In this document: piece by piece, positions 10,578 to 24,128 of the stretch | Layout: every line of letters begins with the position of its first letter | Position numbering within the stretch: the first letter of the stretch is position 1 | Assembly: GCF_964340395.1 (NCBI RefSeq) | Contig: NC_135550.1 | Location: 10,282,408-10,346,407 of the forward strand | From: Glandiceps talaboti | Lineage: Eukaryota; Hemichordata; Enteropneusta; Spengelidae | DNA length: 64,000 nt | Direction of reading: 5' to 3' | Notes under the pieces: generated by a model | Seen by the model: the letters and a program-made list of their open reading frames with translations, nothing else | Databases searched by the model: none | What the model was told of the DNA's origin: nothing | Translations under genes and position numbers: made by a program

Positions 10578-13500
10578 ATGCGAGACCAAGTCCCCATGGT
10601 TGGGGGAATCAACATGCAGGGCAGACAAAATGGTAAGTGTTCGAAACACTATCTCTATATTACGATTGGTCGATAACGGCGCAGTCAGTATTGATCACAA
10701 GCTGTTTCTACCGGAACTTCAGTGGAAGGCCAAGATTTTTCTATAGCAACGGGGACGCTTTCTGTTGTTACGTATAGCATTCTTCCAATTTTAGGGTCAA
10801 TTTGTGAGAATATTGAAGTTAAAACCCGCCTCAAATAATCTGTAATAGAATTATTCAATTTCGACCTGATTCCTGTAGCTGTCGGTGTCTGCGTCTAAAA
10901 ATAGAACGGACAAGAGAGCATAAAGTTAACCACCTGGAAATCAATCGATATATATGCATTGAAATCTATTGATGTATGTACGTGGTGGCAAGAATTGTTG
11001 ATATTATAGTGTTGTGAAATCAAAGTGTGATTGCTTGATAGGGTACATAGGCACTCGAATCAATTTGTATGATTTAAAAAAAAAAAAAATTGTAGGGTAA
11101 GTATCATAGTATGAGTTATACTTATAGTGTTATACTTACTACAATTTTTTATTTTTTTTTATTATTGTTTTTTTAAATCATCCAAATTGATTCGAGTTCC
11201 TATGATAGGGCATATGTCATAGTATTTTACTTTCATGGAGAAAACTCATTTGGCCCTGTAGGTGCAGCTGCAGTAAGGTTTTCATCTCCATTTCATGACA
11301 TACTCCTTTCACGCAAACTTCGACAGATTTAAAAAACAAATCAAAACAAAAACTTTTAAAAGACGAATGAATAAAATCATTGTGAAAAGTCCAGGCTGCA
11401 GATATTGCAGCTACCTCACCTCTTGCTCTCATGATACATACCCAAGAAGATAGATAATTTACAGCCACTGATTGTTTTAGTTTCATTTTGCGTTCTTTGT
11501 AAAGTCCATGGTGGCTAGGTAGCATCACCCCCCTACTTCCGTGTAAAGTCTCTCTCAGTTTCACCAGTATTTGTTTTACAATATCTCAGATTACCAAATG
11601 TTGGTCCAAGACAATCAAAGGTGAAGGTGTGACCCAGTCTGTCTAAACATGGAGGTCCCCTTACACCTCCATGGTCTAAGCAAAGCTGGGAGTTTTACTG
11701 TTATTCACATTTTTTATCATAAAAGACCATTTTAAACTCACAGACTTGTAATCTTGTATATTGTACTTGAACTACTTGTGTAAATTGTATTTGAGCCTAA
11801 ACACAAATTTCCTCATTATATATGGATGAGTCACGATAAACGTATTGAATTGAATTGTAGACTTATCTTATAATTTTTCCACCTTTGGTTTCAACCTGTA
11901 ATTTATTAATATTGAGTGGATCTTTTTTGTTATCAACAGGTCAGCCAGTTGACACCTATGGGCTAAAAGGACCATTCAAGGGCCACATGGCCCTCAAAAG
12001 CAGTGGTAAGTCACTGTCACACTATCTGACCATCACTTGTGAATCTTGTAGAAAGCTATATGTGAAAAAAATATGTGTCCTGTGCAGCTGTGTAGATTAA
12101 TGTTACCATAATTGTAAGTTTCCTATAAAAATACAGGCCCAGGCCCTCTAGGTAGAGGAATTGTGCTTCAAATGTTATAGAATTGTACATGTATTTCTCT
12201 TGTACTAGATATGAGAATTATTTTGATTATTATGTTGTTGTGCTTATTTTAATTAATTAATTTATTTATTTTGATAATTTCACTCGCATGAGTGTGTTGC
12301 AGGTGTCACTGCTTATTTTTAATAATTGTCAAAGTTCAGATATTAGCAGATATGTTTTGTCTTCAAGTTCACGTTCAGTTGTACAGACACATACAACATT
12401 TGTTCCGTACTGCATATATTCACCTGAAAGTTAAATCACACAGAGTACAGAGTGAACCATTTTCATCAAATGTTTTGTCATTTATTATGTGATCTCATCT
12501 GAGAACTTCAGCAATACAAATGTTTCAAAGCCATACATATTTACAAATTATCAAAAGTATTTGTATGTATTATAAAATTCTACATGAATAAAATAAATTT
12601 CAACAGCGTGACTTTATATGCAAATGCACCACCATGCACCATATGTTTCATTGTAGTACTAAATATTGCACCATATACAAAATTTCACTTAGAATTCCAT
12701 TATTTCACAGCACTGGCTCCAACGACAACAAGACTTACTGGTCAGTATTTACTTCAAGATCAAATGACATCACATTACAGGAGAATTACAAGTGCCAAAG
12801 GTAAGATGTCAAAAGTACATCCAGAAGTTTTCCCTTCCACAGCATTGTATGCATAAAATGGAATTTGTAGTTAGTGTTTAGACAATTCATAACTGTTCAC
12901 ATTGAAATACTGGTTGGTGGCGGAACGGGATGTTATTGTTATAGTCCACTGTTGTATATTAATGTTCTCTTTATGGCAACACTAAACTCAAGAAAAAAAT
13001 GAAACGGTCTGGTTTGCAGAAATGGGTAGTCATTTTCCTCTAAAGAAGTTAGTCTTTGATTTTGTAAGGTTTGAGTAATTGTTTGAAAATGTCAGCTTTA
13101 TTTTTGGAGAGAGAAACATTGTAAATGGATGACAACACCAGTAATTCTGCTGATTGCTATGAACTTTGCATGTAAACCAATTCAGTTGCTACAGTCACAA
13201 CTGTACATACATGTAAAGTGCTGACAAGTTACTGACAGCAAATGAAATCTCTGTTACAAGCTTTATCCCCGCAATACAAAACTTTACATTTCATTTTAAG
13301 AATAATATGAATGTGTAACAAAATGATCATGCATCCTGAAGAGAAGATAATAATAAACTTTGTTAATTGTACTTTATTAAGCTTGTTAATTGTTATAATG
13401 AATCACTATGTTTCAATTACAGTCACACCTCAATTCTTGGTACCTGAAATAGAATATTACTGCCAAGGCACATCATGAAAAATAATGAACTTTTGATTTC

Positions 13501-16044
13501 TTGGTCGACATCATAACTTTCACTCCACATGCATTACTATAAGCAGGCATGTGTGAGAATAAGTCAACCAAGTTCTTGTTCTATTTTGACCCTCTAGCAT
13601 GAGATAAAATGCTATCGCAGGTACTGAGACGACTTATCAAAACAGAATGAGACAAAGGGATTAGAAAAGTACTGGCATGTTCATCCTGATGGTTTATTTT
13701 AATATCTTCTTTTTGTTTGCTTGCAGCTGTTGTAGATACCACACCGCCAAAGTCCATGGCTATTAGCACAAAGTGTAAGTTGAAGAATATTTTGTACTGT
13801 CAGAACTACTCTTATCATGTTATTCAGTCAAGGATATGTGTGCTCCATTTCTGGTCACTTATCTACAGATAACTTAATGATAACGTAGGTATTATCATTT
13901 TTGGTCAAAGTGTATTCCATAAGTGCAAGAAACTTAAGTGACTTACATGTTACAGTGGCCTACAGAAAGCCATAAACAAATATAAGTGGTAATGTTACCT
14001 AATACAATCAGCAGACAGATTCTCACTCCTCTATTCATACATTTACATTTTACAGTACGAGACCAGCACAAGCGAAAACACCTTGAAAGAGTGTCAAGGA
14101 TGAGCTCTCGGGCAAGTTCAAGGGCAAGTTCACGTGACTATACACCACCAAGGACGGGAAGAATAAGAGATGAATTAAACGAAGACAGAGTGAGTAGATC
14201 ACTTTGAGTCTTGTTATCTAGAAAACACATGATTCTAAGATGCATAATAGACTTTGGAAACCTAAATTCGATGATGAACAAAACATATTTCTCTGTTTAC
14301 CAGTTTTGAAGTATTTTATTAAAATTTTGTGTACTTTCTGTAAGGTGATAAACACCAGGTTTCAATTATCCAGCCACAATATATCCACTGTACATACATT
14401 TTCTGACATTTAATACTTGAAAAGTTATAGATTTCTTTGTTCCTTATTTTGTTATTTCCTTCCTGTCCTTAGCTTACTGACTATGACTATGATCTGGTCA
14501 ATGAAATCATAGACGATACAAAAAACTCACCCAGTGCATACAGAACCCCAAGGGTTACAACTTCAAGGTCTTACATCCCTCCAGACTGGCAGCAGAGGAC
14601 GATGAAAGCACACCAGGATGACTACCAAGTGCAAACAAAGAAATGGGACCAGATGGATTTATTGGATACGTCCAAACACAAGTTTAAGGAGCCGGCCAAA
14701 CCCCATACACCTAGAACACTGAAAAGGGAAGCACAATCTAAGATTGCACAATCGAAAAATTATAATCCACCCAGAAGGAAAAGTGCAAATAAAGATCAAG
14801 ATCTTTTAACAACTAAAGATTCCTATCCTGAGTACAATGGTGAGCAAGAAAGGTAAGTATTTGGTGAGGGGGGGGGAGCGTCACAACGTTTGTATTACAG
14901 CTGATGTGTCGTCAGTACAACTAGAATGGTTCTAACACTGCCAGCAAAATACACTGTAAACAATAGTCATCGGAAATGTCTGTCAAACTTTTGAACATAA
15001 TTTGTCATCTTTCTCAATCATATAATATCAAAATGTTAATGTTTATCAGAAAGTAAAAGTCATTTTTGAGGTAGGCACACTCATTTGTGGTACACCTCCA
15101 AACTCAACCCCAGTGATTGGTTAAGTTACCAATTACTACACACGTAGTTCAGTCCTTGCAATTCTCCAAATCAAACCATGTTGTGCATTTTGTATAATTT
15201 TTGTCTAGACAACGTGAAATGTGTGGCTGGAGATTGAAAGTCTTCATAAACAGACTACAGTAACATTCCTATGTTGAAAATTCTGAAGTGTTTAAGTGTT
15301 TACATGTATTTTTGGGGTATTTCAGAACTGCAAGTACAAATATGGTACTGAATACAACCATGAGATTCAGTGACATAGAGAAGACGAAAAGAGGACTTGT
15401 GCCAACTTTGAAAATAAAGAGAGACGAAGACCATGCCAAGTGGGTTCAAGATCGAAATACTTCAAGCCAAATGCAAACTATGAAACTTGATAGTGATGAT
15501 GATGTAGTTCGACGTGAGAGAGACCATGATAAATGGGTGGAAGACCAAGCCAGACGTGTGGCTGCTATGAAACTCAATGAAACTGGTGTCAGTGAATACA
15601 TGACTGACAGCGTGTTTGAGTCAACACTGAGAGATCAGTCACCTGATAGATTCAACAGTACAAGGCCATTTACAACAATGCACTCTGATGCTGACGATTA
15701 CGGCCAAATGAAAACTGAACCAAGACCATACTCCAGGTAATTAGTCTAGCTTAATTTGTTTGTATGATCTTACAACCTATCTGGAATCAGTATCAGTTTT
15801 GACTTATCCCTTACCTGAATGGTGACATTATTAGTACCAGTTCATATTTTGAGTTTTTGATGTGTTCATATACCACAAGTAAAGTATGTTTTTCTTCTAT
15901 TCAGTCATAGGTTCACAAGGAGACTGAATTCAATGAGGCTCAAAGAAGAGTAAGTAATGTGCTTGTTTTCACTTTTACACTGTCCAGTTGTATATTGAAT
16001 TCAAGGAAAAACAAACTGAATAGAAACATGTGCACATACATGTG

Positions 16045-16137
<93 letters not shown>

Positions 16138-17006
16138 GACAAGTTGGTAGTAGAAAAATCACTGACTCAGCAAAAGTAAAATCCCCATCCAACTGTATTG
16201 ATCAATAGTCAACAAGATAAAATGTTTTGCAGTGAATAAAATCTCAACATTAGCACATCCGTGTAATGTTATACCAGTAACCAGAAAATATTATTTTCAC
16301 TATCAGGGAGGATGAACTGAAGTACCTAGAGTTTGTCACTGATGTCACAACTGATGTGTTAAATAGAGGGATCTATTCTAACAGGGTACTCACACAAATC
16401 TTTGATAAACATGTGGAGAGGAAGAGAGGCCAGCTGGAAGAGGTAAGATATACTACCAATTTTTAGCTAGATTATCAATAGAATTTGTCCATTTGACTCT
16501 ACGTTAGAAAGCAATCGTAGAGAACAATTACACATGGCTAGATTACCATATAAAGATGCCTGTGATCAGAATGTTTTATAGCGTGATGGATAATTAAAAC
16601 TGGCTTTGAAAATGCAAAAAATCTTCTCTTTATCATGTTTATAAATTCGCTTACATAGTAGCACTTATCAACACCACACAGCAGGATACAATCCAAAGGA
16701 AAAAAATGAAGTACTACTTAAAGCCATATGTTTACTAACAGTACTTGGTATTGTGTGTTCAGTGTGTGTATGTTGTATCCTGATGTGTGCTGTAAAGCAT
16801 GTGTATCTGTGAATGATGTCTATTGGGATAAGAAGAAATCAAACTGAGGAAGAACTCTAGATTGAATGGATACATTTTGACATGCATAATCTATCAATTA
16901 TGATTAAAATCTTCTTCTTCTTTTTTTTACTTATTTTTTACAGCGCCGTATGCGTAAGCTGATGGATCAACTCAGACTAGATTTAGGCATACCTGAATAC
17001 GATTGA
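10578..17006 (+). CDS. SPATA7: SPATA7 (spermatogenesis-associated protein 7) orthologue, 10 coding exons
   Basis: This gene encodes the orthologue of SPATA7, which in vertebrates sits at the photoreceptor connecting cilium/transition zone with RPGRIP1 (family knowledge). Exons: 10578-10632, 11940-12005, 12711-12800, 13727-13774, 14056-14189, 14473-14852, 15326-15736, 15905-15949, 16307-16442, 16944-17006. All junctions are GT-AG and phases join without a stop to give 475 aa; human SPATA7 is about 600. Diagnostic matches to remembered human sequence are the N-terminal GPFKGHMALKSSG, AVVDTT, the central HTPRTLKREA with NYNPPRRK (about residues 209-233), and the C-terminal ELKYLEFVTDVTTDVL with YSNRVLTQIFDKH (410-455), ending RLDLGIPEYD. 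The human acidic C-terminal extension is absent. The start is uncertain: in-frame ATGs lie at 10578, 10596 and 10614, and an in-frame TAA lies at 10560. Confidence 0.9.
11040..11211. mobile_element. Palindromic fold-back element in SPATA7 intron 1
   Basis: Two arms of about 43 bp, around CACTCGAATCAATTTG (11052) and CAAATTGATTCGAGTT (11183), are inverted copies. The interior is also inverted (ATTGTAGGGTAAGTAT against ATACTTACTACAAT). The whole unit of about 170 bp folds on itself and has no coding capacity. It resembles a small non-autonomous DNA transposon. Confidence 0.7.
12711..12800 (+). CDS. SPATA7: SPATA7 coding exon 3, 90 nt, possibly optional
   Basis: Acceptor TTTCACAG and donor GTAAGA bound 90 nt in phase 1-1, encoding LAPTTTRLTGQYLLQDQM and a few more residues. 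The remembered human protein passes directly from the KGHLSTKS segment to AAVDCS with nothing matching this piece. The exon length is a multiple of three and flanking phases agree, so skipping would keep frame. It may be lineage-specific or alternatively used. Confidence 0.6.
16043..16136. repeat. (CA)n microsatellite in a SPATA7 intron
   Basis: A short CG/GT-rich start gives way to more than 40 CA dinucleotides, in the intron between coding exons 8 and 9. Long frames of alternating His/Thr or Cys/Val across it are repeat artefacts. Confidence 0.97.
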
Positions 17007-18652
17007 AGGTAGAGAACACAACGAATTGAAACTGATGAAACGGAATACATCATTCCAGAAAGCATTAGATTTATGTAGTAGAGAGACATACAACCCCCCA
17101 CCTTGAAAAGTTACCTTCAACCAAGACATCCTGCCAGCCATTCAATATTGAAAAAAAAATGCATACATTGTGCCTGCATATGATTTAATAGTTATTGTGA
17201 AATGGCTTATCCAGAAATGCTCATCAGTTACATCAAATCTTTAACATTGATTTCATAACATATTTGTGACATATGGGTCCTTTTAAAGTCAGATTGTCCA
17301 TAATCACACTTGTTTTGATAGATTAGTACCCAGGTATTTGTTTATGGATTGGAAGTACAGGAAACCATCACAACTTTTGAGCATTATGTTTATTACTTCG
17401 TTAGCGTGAGAGGCAGTAGTTGGAAGCTGTCTATGTAATCACTTGGAAATCATCAACATTTAGTGCTTTCCAGTCAGGTGACCACCCTGTGGGATTGTCA
17501 CCTGACAGCAAAACTGGTGGTAGATAGGGAAAGGTTGTACTGTATTTCCTGTCACACTTTGACAATGTTGGTGATGTCCATAAGATTCAGACAAAAGCTA
17601 CAAACTTGTGGCTGCAACACTGCAGCTAATATCTTTCAACGATTACAGATTATGTTCAATTCAGATCAGTGTGCATACCAAACATAGAGTTATCAGAAAT
17701 GACTCCTGTATAAAATAGTTTCTGTTTCCTATCTCCTTGTGACATACTAATATCTATTCACTAGTGCCTTGATTCACTAAAGCCTTTCTTCTATTAAATG
17801 AGACAGTGACTTTAGAATTGATAGCGTTGTTCCTAATGAATTCTAAATTGTTAGAGCGGAGTTAAGACAATAATAAGTAAAGCTGATCCCTCCCAGTACT
17901 GTAATTTCAGTATATGCTGCAATAAGTTCATATTTATTGGATCTGTCATACTCTTTATATACTTTATATGTACATATATGTCATATTGTGACAAGGGACT
18001 CGTGTAGAGGCTCCACATTTTCTGTATTTTTGTTTCAACTATGTTTTTGTGGGCTGTACCTGCCACTTGAAATGCAATAGCAACAATTTACTAGAGTTTA
18101 ATTACCTGAAATGTAACAACAAATGCAACATAAAGATCTTGATTTACGTGTAGTCTATTTTCTCTCTGAGTTCACAGCACGCAATAGATGGAATACATGT
18201 GACTTTATGCAAACACAATTGTTACATATATGAAGTGATATTTCTGATTTTAAAAACTGAAGCATTTTCTACATGAAACTTGAATTTTCTTTCAAGATAT
18301 AATGTAGACATGACACTACATGAGTGGTTGTTGTTGTAAATCATTATTGTAGTGCCTGTGTTATATTTTTGATTTCACATCGTAACTATGCCCATTTCTT
18401 TCCATTTTCCCGTTTTGCCGGAGTTGTGTATATGCAAGTGAAATTTCTATAGTGAGAAATGCTGATTGGCAGAGGATTGAATATGCAAGTGAAATTTGAA
18501 CAAATTATGATGAAACCTTCTTTAGTGGCTTCCCAATTCTTCAGGTCAAACAATGTGTACTAAATGTGTTTTGTTTTTTTTAAAAGCTGGATGTTATACT
18601 TGCCCCTCGTATATTTGTTAGAAGTTCTATCACTTGAATTTACAAGTGATGA

Positions 18653-18658
18653 AATAAA
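18653..18658 (+). terminator. Candidate SPATA7 polyadenylation signal
   Basis: AATAAA lies about 1.65 kb after the SPATA7 stop codon. No transcript evidence is available here, so choice among several AT-rich candidates is arbitrary. Confidence 0.25.
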
Positions 18659-20104
18659 TGAATAAGTCATGACTATTACAAAAAAATTTTGAAAGTCACA
18701 TATTTGAAATGTAATCATGTATCACTGAACTGAAGATTTGTAAGCCAGGAATGCAACGTATGTAACATTTAGAGTACAAGCGTTTTTTTTTTCGAGGTTT
18801 TTTTTTATTATCTGTTGTTTTCTTTGATCATTTCTCGTACTACACATTATTTTTTTTCTTCAAATTTTCACGATTCATTGCTATACTTTATCAATTCATT
18901 TTCCTGACTACGTACAAATTTCTTTTTTTAAGTGTTGTCATGACTTTAATCAATACAGTTTTCAGACATTTATCAGCAACACTGATTGGCGATTTCTTGT
19001 GATAATTGCACAAAAACATTTATTTTAGCTTTCTGTTGTGTTTTTGAAAATGTAATGAACTTTATCTATAGTATACATACATGCACATACGATTTATCAC
19101 CTGCCCAACCTAAAAAAACAAGTTTGTAACAAGATCATAGGGGGTGGGTGGGTGGGGGTGGGTGATTTCCATAAACTTAGGAGTATGATGCAAATTTATC
19201 AATTTTGATAAATTATACGTGAAAAATGAAAAATGTACTTAATTTTCTTGAGGATGTAGCAGATAGGTCAACCTAACTTAGAACTATCCCTTGAACAAAT
19301 GATTACAAAATAAATTTGTCACTTTCATTATGTTTTTAAACAACATATTGGTTTAATCATGAATCATAATTTTGGGGTTATTTTCCAAAATTTGAGTTCG
19401 AATAGTTGGCTATTAAAGCTTATCTAACAACTTGTATAATAACTGGTGGATTTGAAAAGATATTTTCCATATTCTCAGTATATATGCATTTACCAGAATG
19501 TAGTGTACAAAGAAAAATTAAAATTGAAATATTATTTTTTTTTAGGAATAATGTTTACTTACAGATGTATATGCTTTATAAAGGTTTCAGCTGTTTTGCC
19601 TTTGATATGGTTACTTAGCTTTTACAAAGAATGGAAAAAAATATTTTAAAAAAACAACAAATTCTGTCAATGAAAAACTTCAATAAACCCCTCCTTGGCC
19701 TGTGTATAGATACATCATGTTGTTATGCTTTCATTGGTCTTCTCATTACGAGGGATTGGCCATTGTGTGAGGGCGCACCAACAGTGAATCTATCAGACTG
19801 CCCCTCTCAAATCAATTTTTGATGTTTGATATATGTTCTTTGCTTAGATCCTTGTCCATATATTTGTCTTCAAATAGTTTTGTACTTAGTTTGTATATAT
19901 TGTATGTATATTTTGTATGATGCCGATATAAACATTGTAGTTATCCAATGATTGTGTTGTATATGTTTCATCATTTTCCAAACTTGTGAGTACTGCCAGT
20001 AGTATCTACCACATGGAGTTCGTAAGTATTCCATGAACTTAGTGTAGTAGGTATAGTATGGAAATGTAAGGTTAGACCACAACCCTCGCCCACAGACTTG
20101 TCGT

Positions 20105-20160
20105 GGTGTTACTATCTCAAGAAGCTACTGGTGTGGAGAGCTTCTTGAGGTAGTAACACC
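20105..20160. repeat. Strong 22-bp-arm hairpin
   Basis: GGTGTTACTATCTCAAGAAG and its inverted copy ending GAGGTAGTAACACC pair over 22 bp with one mismatch around a 12-nt loop. Parts of the same sequence (TAGTAACACC, CATGTCCCTGGGCTA) recur to 20270, so the hairpin belongs to a short local repeat cluster. Confidence 0.7.
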
Positions 20161-23100
20161 AACGCATGTCCCTGGGCTATTGTGTAGAGAACTCTTCAGA
20201 TAGTAACACCCACAGTAACACCAAGACATGTCCCTGGGCTACTGGTGTGGAGCTTCTTTTAACACTAACACGTCTCTTGGCTACCATATCCCCATGTATG
20301 CTCACCCTGCAATTTGTGCTGTTTTTGTAGGCAGGGTACCATACATATTTGTATGTATAAGGGACATTATTTGACTTGGGTGTGTAGGAAAAGACTGCTA
20401 TAAATACATGGTTTATGTGTAGGTATGCAGATTGAAGAGTTGAAAAAAGGTTGAGCAGCACAAGAAAAGAAACAGATATACATAATACATGTACAATACA
20501 CACGTTTTCAACATAAAATTACTTCTTGTGTAACATTTTACTAACACACGTATTTCCACACATTCATGAACATTTTATTCAGACACAGAAATTTTAGTGA
20601 ATTCCATAAAACTTTCCATTTATTGGAAATTACCATAAAAGGAAGTAAAGTGACCATCTTTGGATGCTGATAGATACAGTATCACCACTGTGAAGACACA
20701 TGGCTTACAGTTGAAATATCAAAATTCATGAATTAACTTTTTTACTATATGGGCTTAGATCATGCTAAGTCTGTCTACTGGTTAGATCTGAAGTGTAGTC
20801 ATAAATTCAGCCAGTACGCAGGCTGGCTACATGTAGTTTAACGTGTACGTAACTGAATCTAAATGATTAGAAAACACATGTTAAGTAGATACTGACACTC
20901 CGTATCAGTCTGGTCATTTTAGAGAAAGATTCTTCTGTCACAAGATATTGCTTTCATTTTCCATACTTCAGACTCATACTTGTAACAATTAGATTATCTG
21001 ATATTAATGATTTACCACTTGTTCAAGAGCCTATAACATGATTTCATCTCTATGTCCATGAAGACGAGAGATGACAATATCTCAATAATAATGTAGGCAA
21101 AGTGCACTGCTATTAATCTGTGGATACTTGGGTGCCCCTATTGCCTTTACTCTTTGAGTGTGTCAACAAGGCACACTGTGGTAGAGCTGTTGTCTCTACT
21201 CTCAAAGACTGAACTGAAACATGGTGTGTCATTTTGCCCTCATTGACCTCTTTGAGAGGGGTAATGCCGAGGATAGCGCCCTCACACGACATACCTGACA
21301 GACTAAGTTTTAAGTAGTGTACATCTGGTGTACATATACCAGTATGTATATTATTAGAAGAATTATTGACACTATCAACTGACTACAAAATCTAAGCAAA
21401 AAAAAATGTGTAAAATTGTCAAATATTAATATCAAAGTGAAAACTTCAGCCATGTTTGAAAATATTACATCATAAAAATACACAGATATCAATAAATACA
21501 AATTTCAATTTACTCACATATTGAATTTTATCAGCTTCATTAGTATACAACAACCATCAATTTCCCAGAACACTAATCATGTTAAGTACTCCCTATTTTA
21601 TGGTTTCATTCAATCTAATATATAAGACACTAGGAATGAACTCTCATTGAGAAAGACAGTCTCAGATTGTCAAAGAAGCTCACAAAAAGATTTGTTCACA
21701 TTTAATTAAACCCCTCCCCTTAAAATGAAATGTCAAAGTTCAGTTGATATGCCAGATAGAAAGTGTTATCTGTACACTTTTATTACATATACAATGGTCA
21801 CTTGATTGTCAATCTAAATTTGTTTTTAGTTTTAATGATGTGACTCTGGAAAACAGACAGGTTTGTGACTGCAATTTTTTCAAAGTATTGGGATACGCAT
21901 AAAATTTTAGTTCACCAATTAAGGTGAAATCTGTCCCCTCAAAAATAAAGAAATTGTGATTTTACAAGTGTAAGCAAGTGTAGGCAATCCGAGACAATCC
22001 AATTCAAGATCTATACAGTCTGAGTAAGTTCATTAACACTATTACTCACATTTATAAATCAGTTTTTGAAATTATTAGTAGTTTAGTATTTTATTGTTTG
22101 CGTAGTTACATTGTATCTGTATATCACTGACCATAAATTATGTTCTTGTATGACGTAATTTCATGTCAAATAAAATATACTCTACTCTACATACCCAAAA
22201 AAAAAAAGAATGTCTTGGCACATGGCATTATATTTACATAAAGGATAATTGCACTAAATATGTATCATAAAATTTACAAACATTCACCTACTATAAATAC
22301 TTCAATATATAATAACAAGGTTAAACTCTGTTTAGATGTAGCTTTACAATCCTAGCAGTGTAAAACTAGACATATACAATATAACACATCAATGATATAT
22401 TATGGTATAATATACTAGATATTTGTTATCTATCAACATACAATACTTTTTTTGCTGGGTTGAAGAACCGTACAACAATGTACATGCGTGTCATTCTGGT
22501 GAGGTAATTAGGTCACCATGATTAACAAGAACTTTAATATCTGGGTCAAAGGTCAGTGCCTACATCATAAAATGAAAATACCCATTAGTAAATACAAGAA
22601 CAGTAATAAATACAATTTACACCTAATTGACTATTGTTACCTGAAATAGCATTTTTCTTCCTCGACATGTCATAAAATAACTATCATTTTGGGGGTTCAC
22701 TTCCAATCCACTGACATGCTCCACATGCATTAATATCGGTGTATGTCTCAACATGTTTTGTTACGTTTTGACCCTCTAACATGAAGTAAAAATGCCATTA
22801 CAGCTACCAAGAATTGTTGCTTTTTTTCATCAGGGTCAATAATTTGACACAAAGAAAAAGCAACAATTGAGTTGATTTGCTGAATAATTGATAAACAAAG
22901 AATGCTTTTATGTTGCACTTCATTGGTTGTCAAATCTTAATTATTTACTTTGGCCTACTTTTACATGACATGCACAACTGCACAAATGTGACTTATAAGT
23001 TATATGTGTAATTAAACTCTAAGGTTCTGGCCTCTGAAGATCATTTTCTGTATGCTATATATACTACACTTGTCACATGACTAAGTAGTTAAAATTGTCT

Positions 23101-24128
23101 TTTCACAAAACCATGACAACCTTGTATCAAAATGTGTTCATTTTGCTCAACACATTTAAGGTCAGAATGTGCAAACTTCATTCTAGACTGCAAGATACAT
23201 TGTGACGTTCCACCCTCACCGGCCTCATCTCTCTCTCTCTCTCTGAGAGGTGGTTGACCAATGTATGAGGGTACCCCATCACAGCATAACTGGGCTGTGA
23301 CTTGATTGAGCATCTCGGTCGATAACACCGGGGTCACGACCGGCTTATGCCGTCACGTGCTCGGGGTAGTTCGATTGACGAATCCAATCAAGTGTCAGCT
23401 GACAGGGTTCACTTATTCAAATACGACATCTCCCAATAGATGTCATGAAACTTGCACAACTACTCTAAAATTATATTTCAACTCTTAGCTTCATGAGCAA
23501 GGACATTATTTTGCTAATTTAAGTACATATAAACACAAATATAAACTTTCAGATGATGTTCATCGCTCCCCACCACCATGTTTGACCATCTGTAACCGAA
23601 AAATCGGTCGGGCTATTAAGGGTATCCCTGACAGAATGCGCGTGCACCACTCCCGTACCAAACAAGCGTAAAAAAACCTCAATTAAAGCTGTGTGTTTCT
23701 CATCATACCCCAGATACAGTTCCCTTTGTTTTGGTAGGGTGGCTTTGTGATGGCTGAGGTATTTTATGCTAATTAGTACTCATTTTAATTAGATGTAATT
23801 CTAAAAGGTCTACATTGCAGTCATTAACATAAAAAAATTGACAAAGAGTGTATATCATTTGTTAAAATTCAAAAATTTTGTGTCACTATACAGATTAAGT
23901 GTTTATACCTTTATCATTGAAACAGGTCGTAAGTACATGTTCATGTGTGTATAACTTGGGTTACCCCATCGTACGTAGCCAGTTTGCATGAGTGTAATAC
24001 TTAAATAGTTCCTATGAGAAACACACACTGAATACTTTGTACATTTCTTTGATACATGATGTCTGGGTACACAAATCATGTGAATGTAAATTTGATAGAG
24101 AGTACATCTCCTAGTATGTAAATTGTGA

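Larger units (their letters stand above)
17007..24128. other. SPATA7 3'UTR and spacer between SPATA7 and the evectin-like gene
   Basis: After the SPATA7 stop the sequence is AT-rich with no further exon I can recognise. A polyadenylation-type AATAAA lies at 18653-18658 and other AT-rich candidates follow, so the transcript end is not fixed. The two genes are convergent. The spacer holds a GGGTGG run (19140-19163), a strong hairpin at 20105-20160 and short GAGGGCGCC-containing elements near 19735-19805, 21160-21305 and 23190-23300. Confidence 0.5.

Noticed and set aside
15940-16192. Frames of Cys-Val or His-Thr dipeptides
   Set aside because: Translation of the CA microsatellite within a SPATA7 intron.
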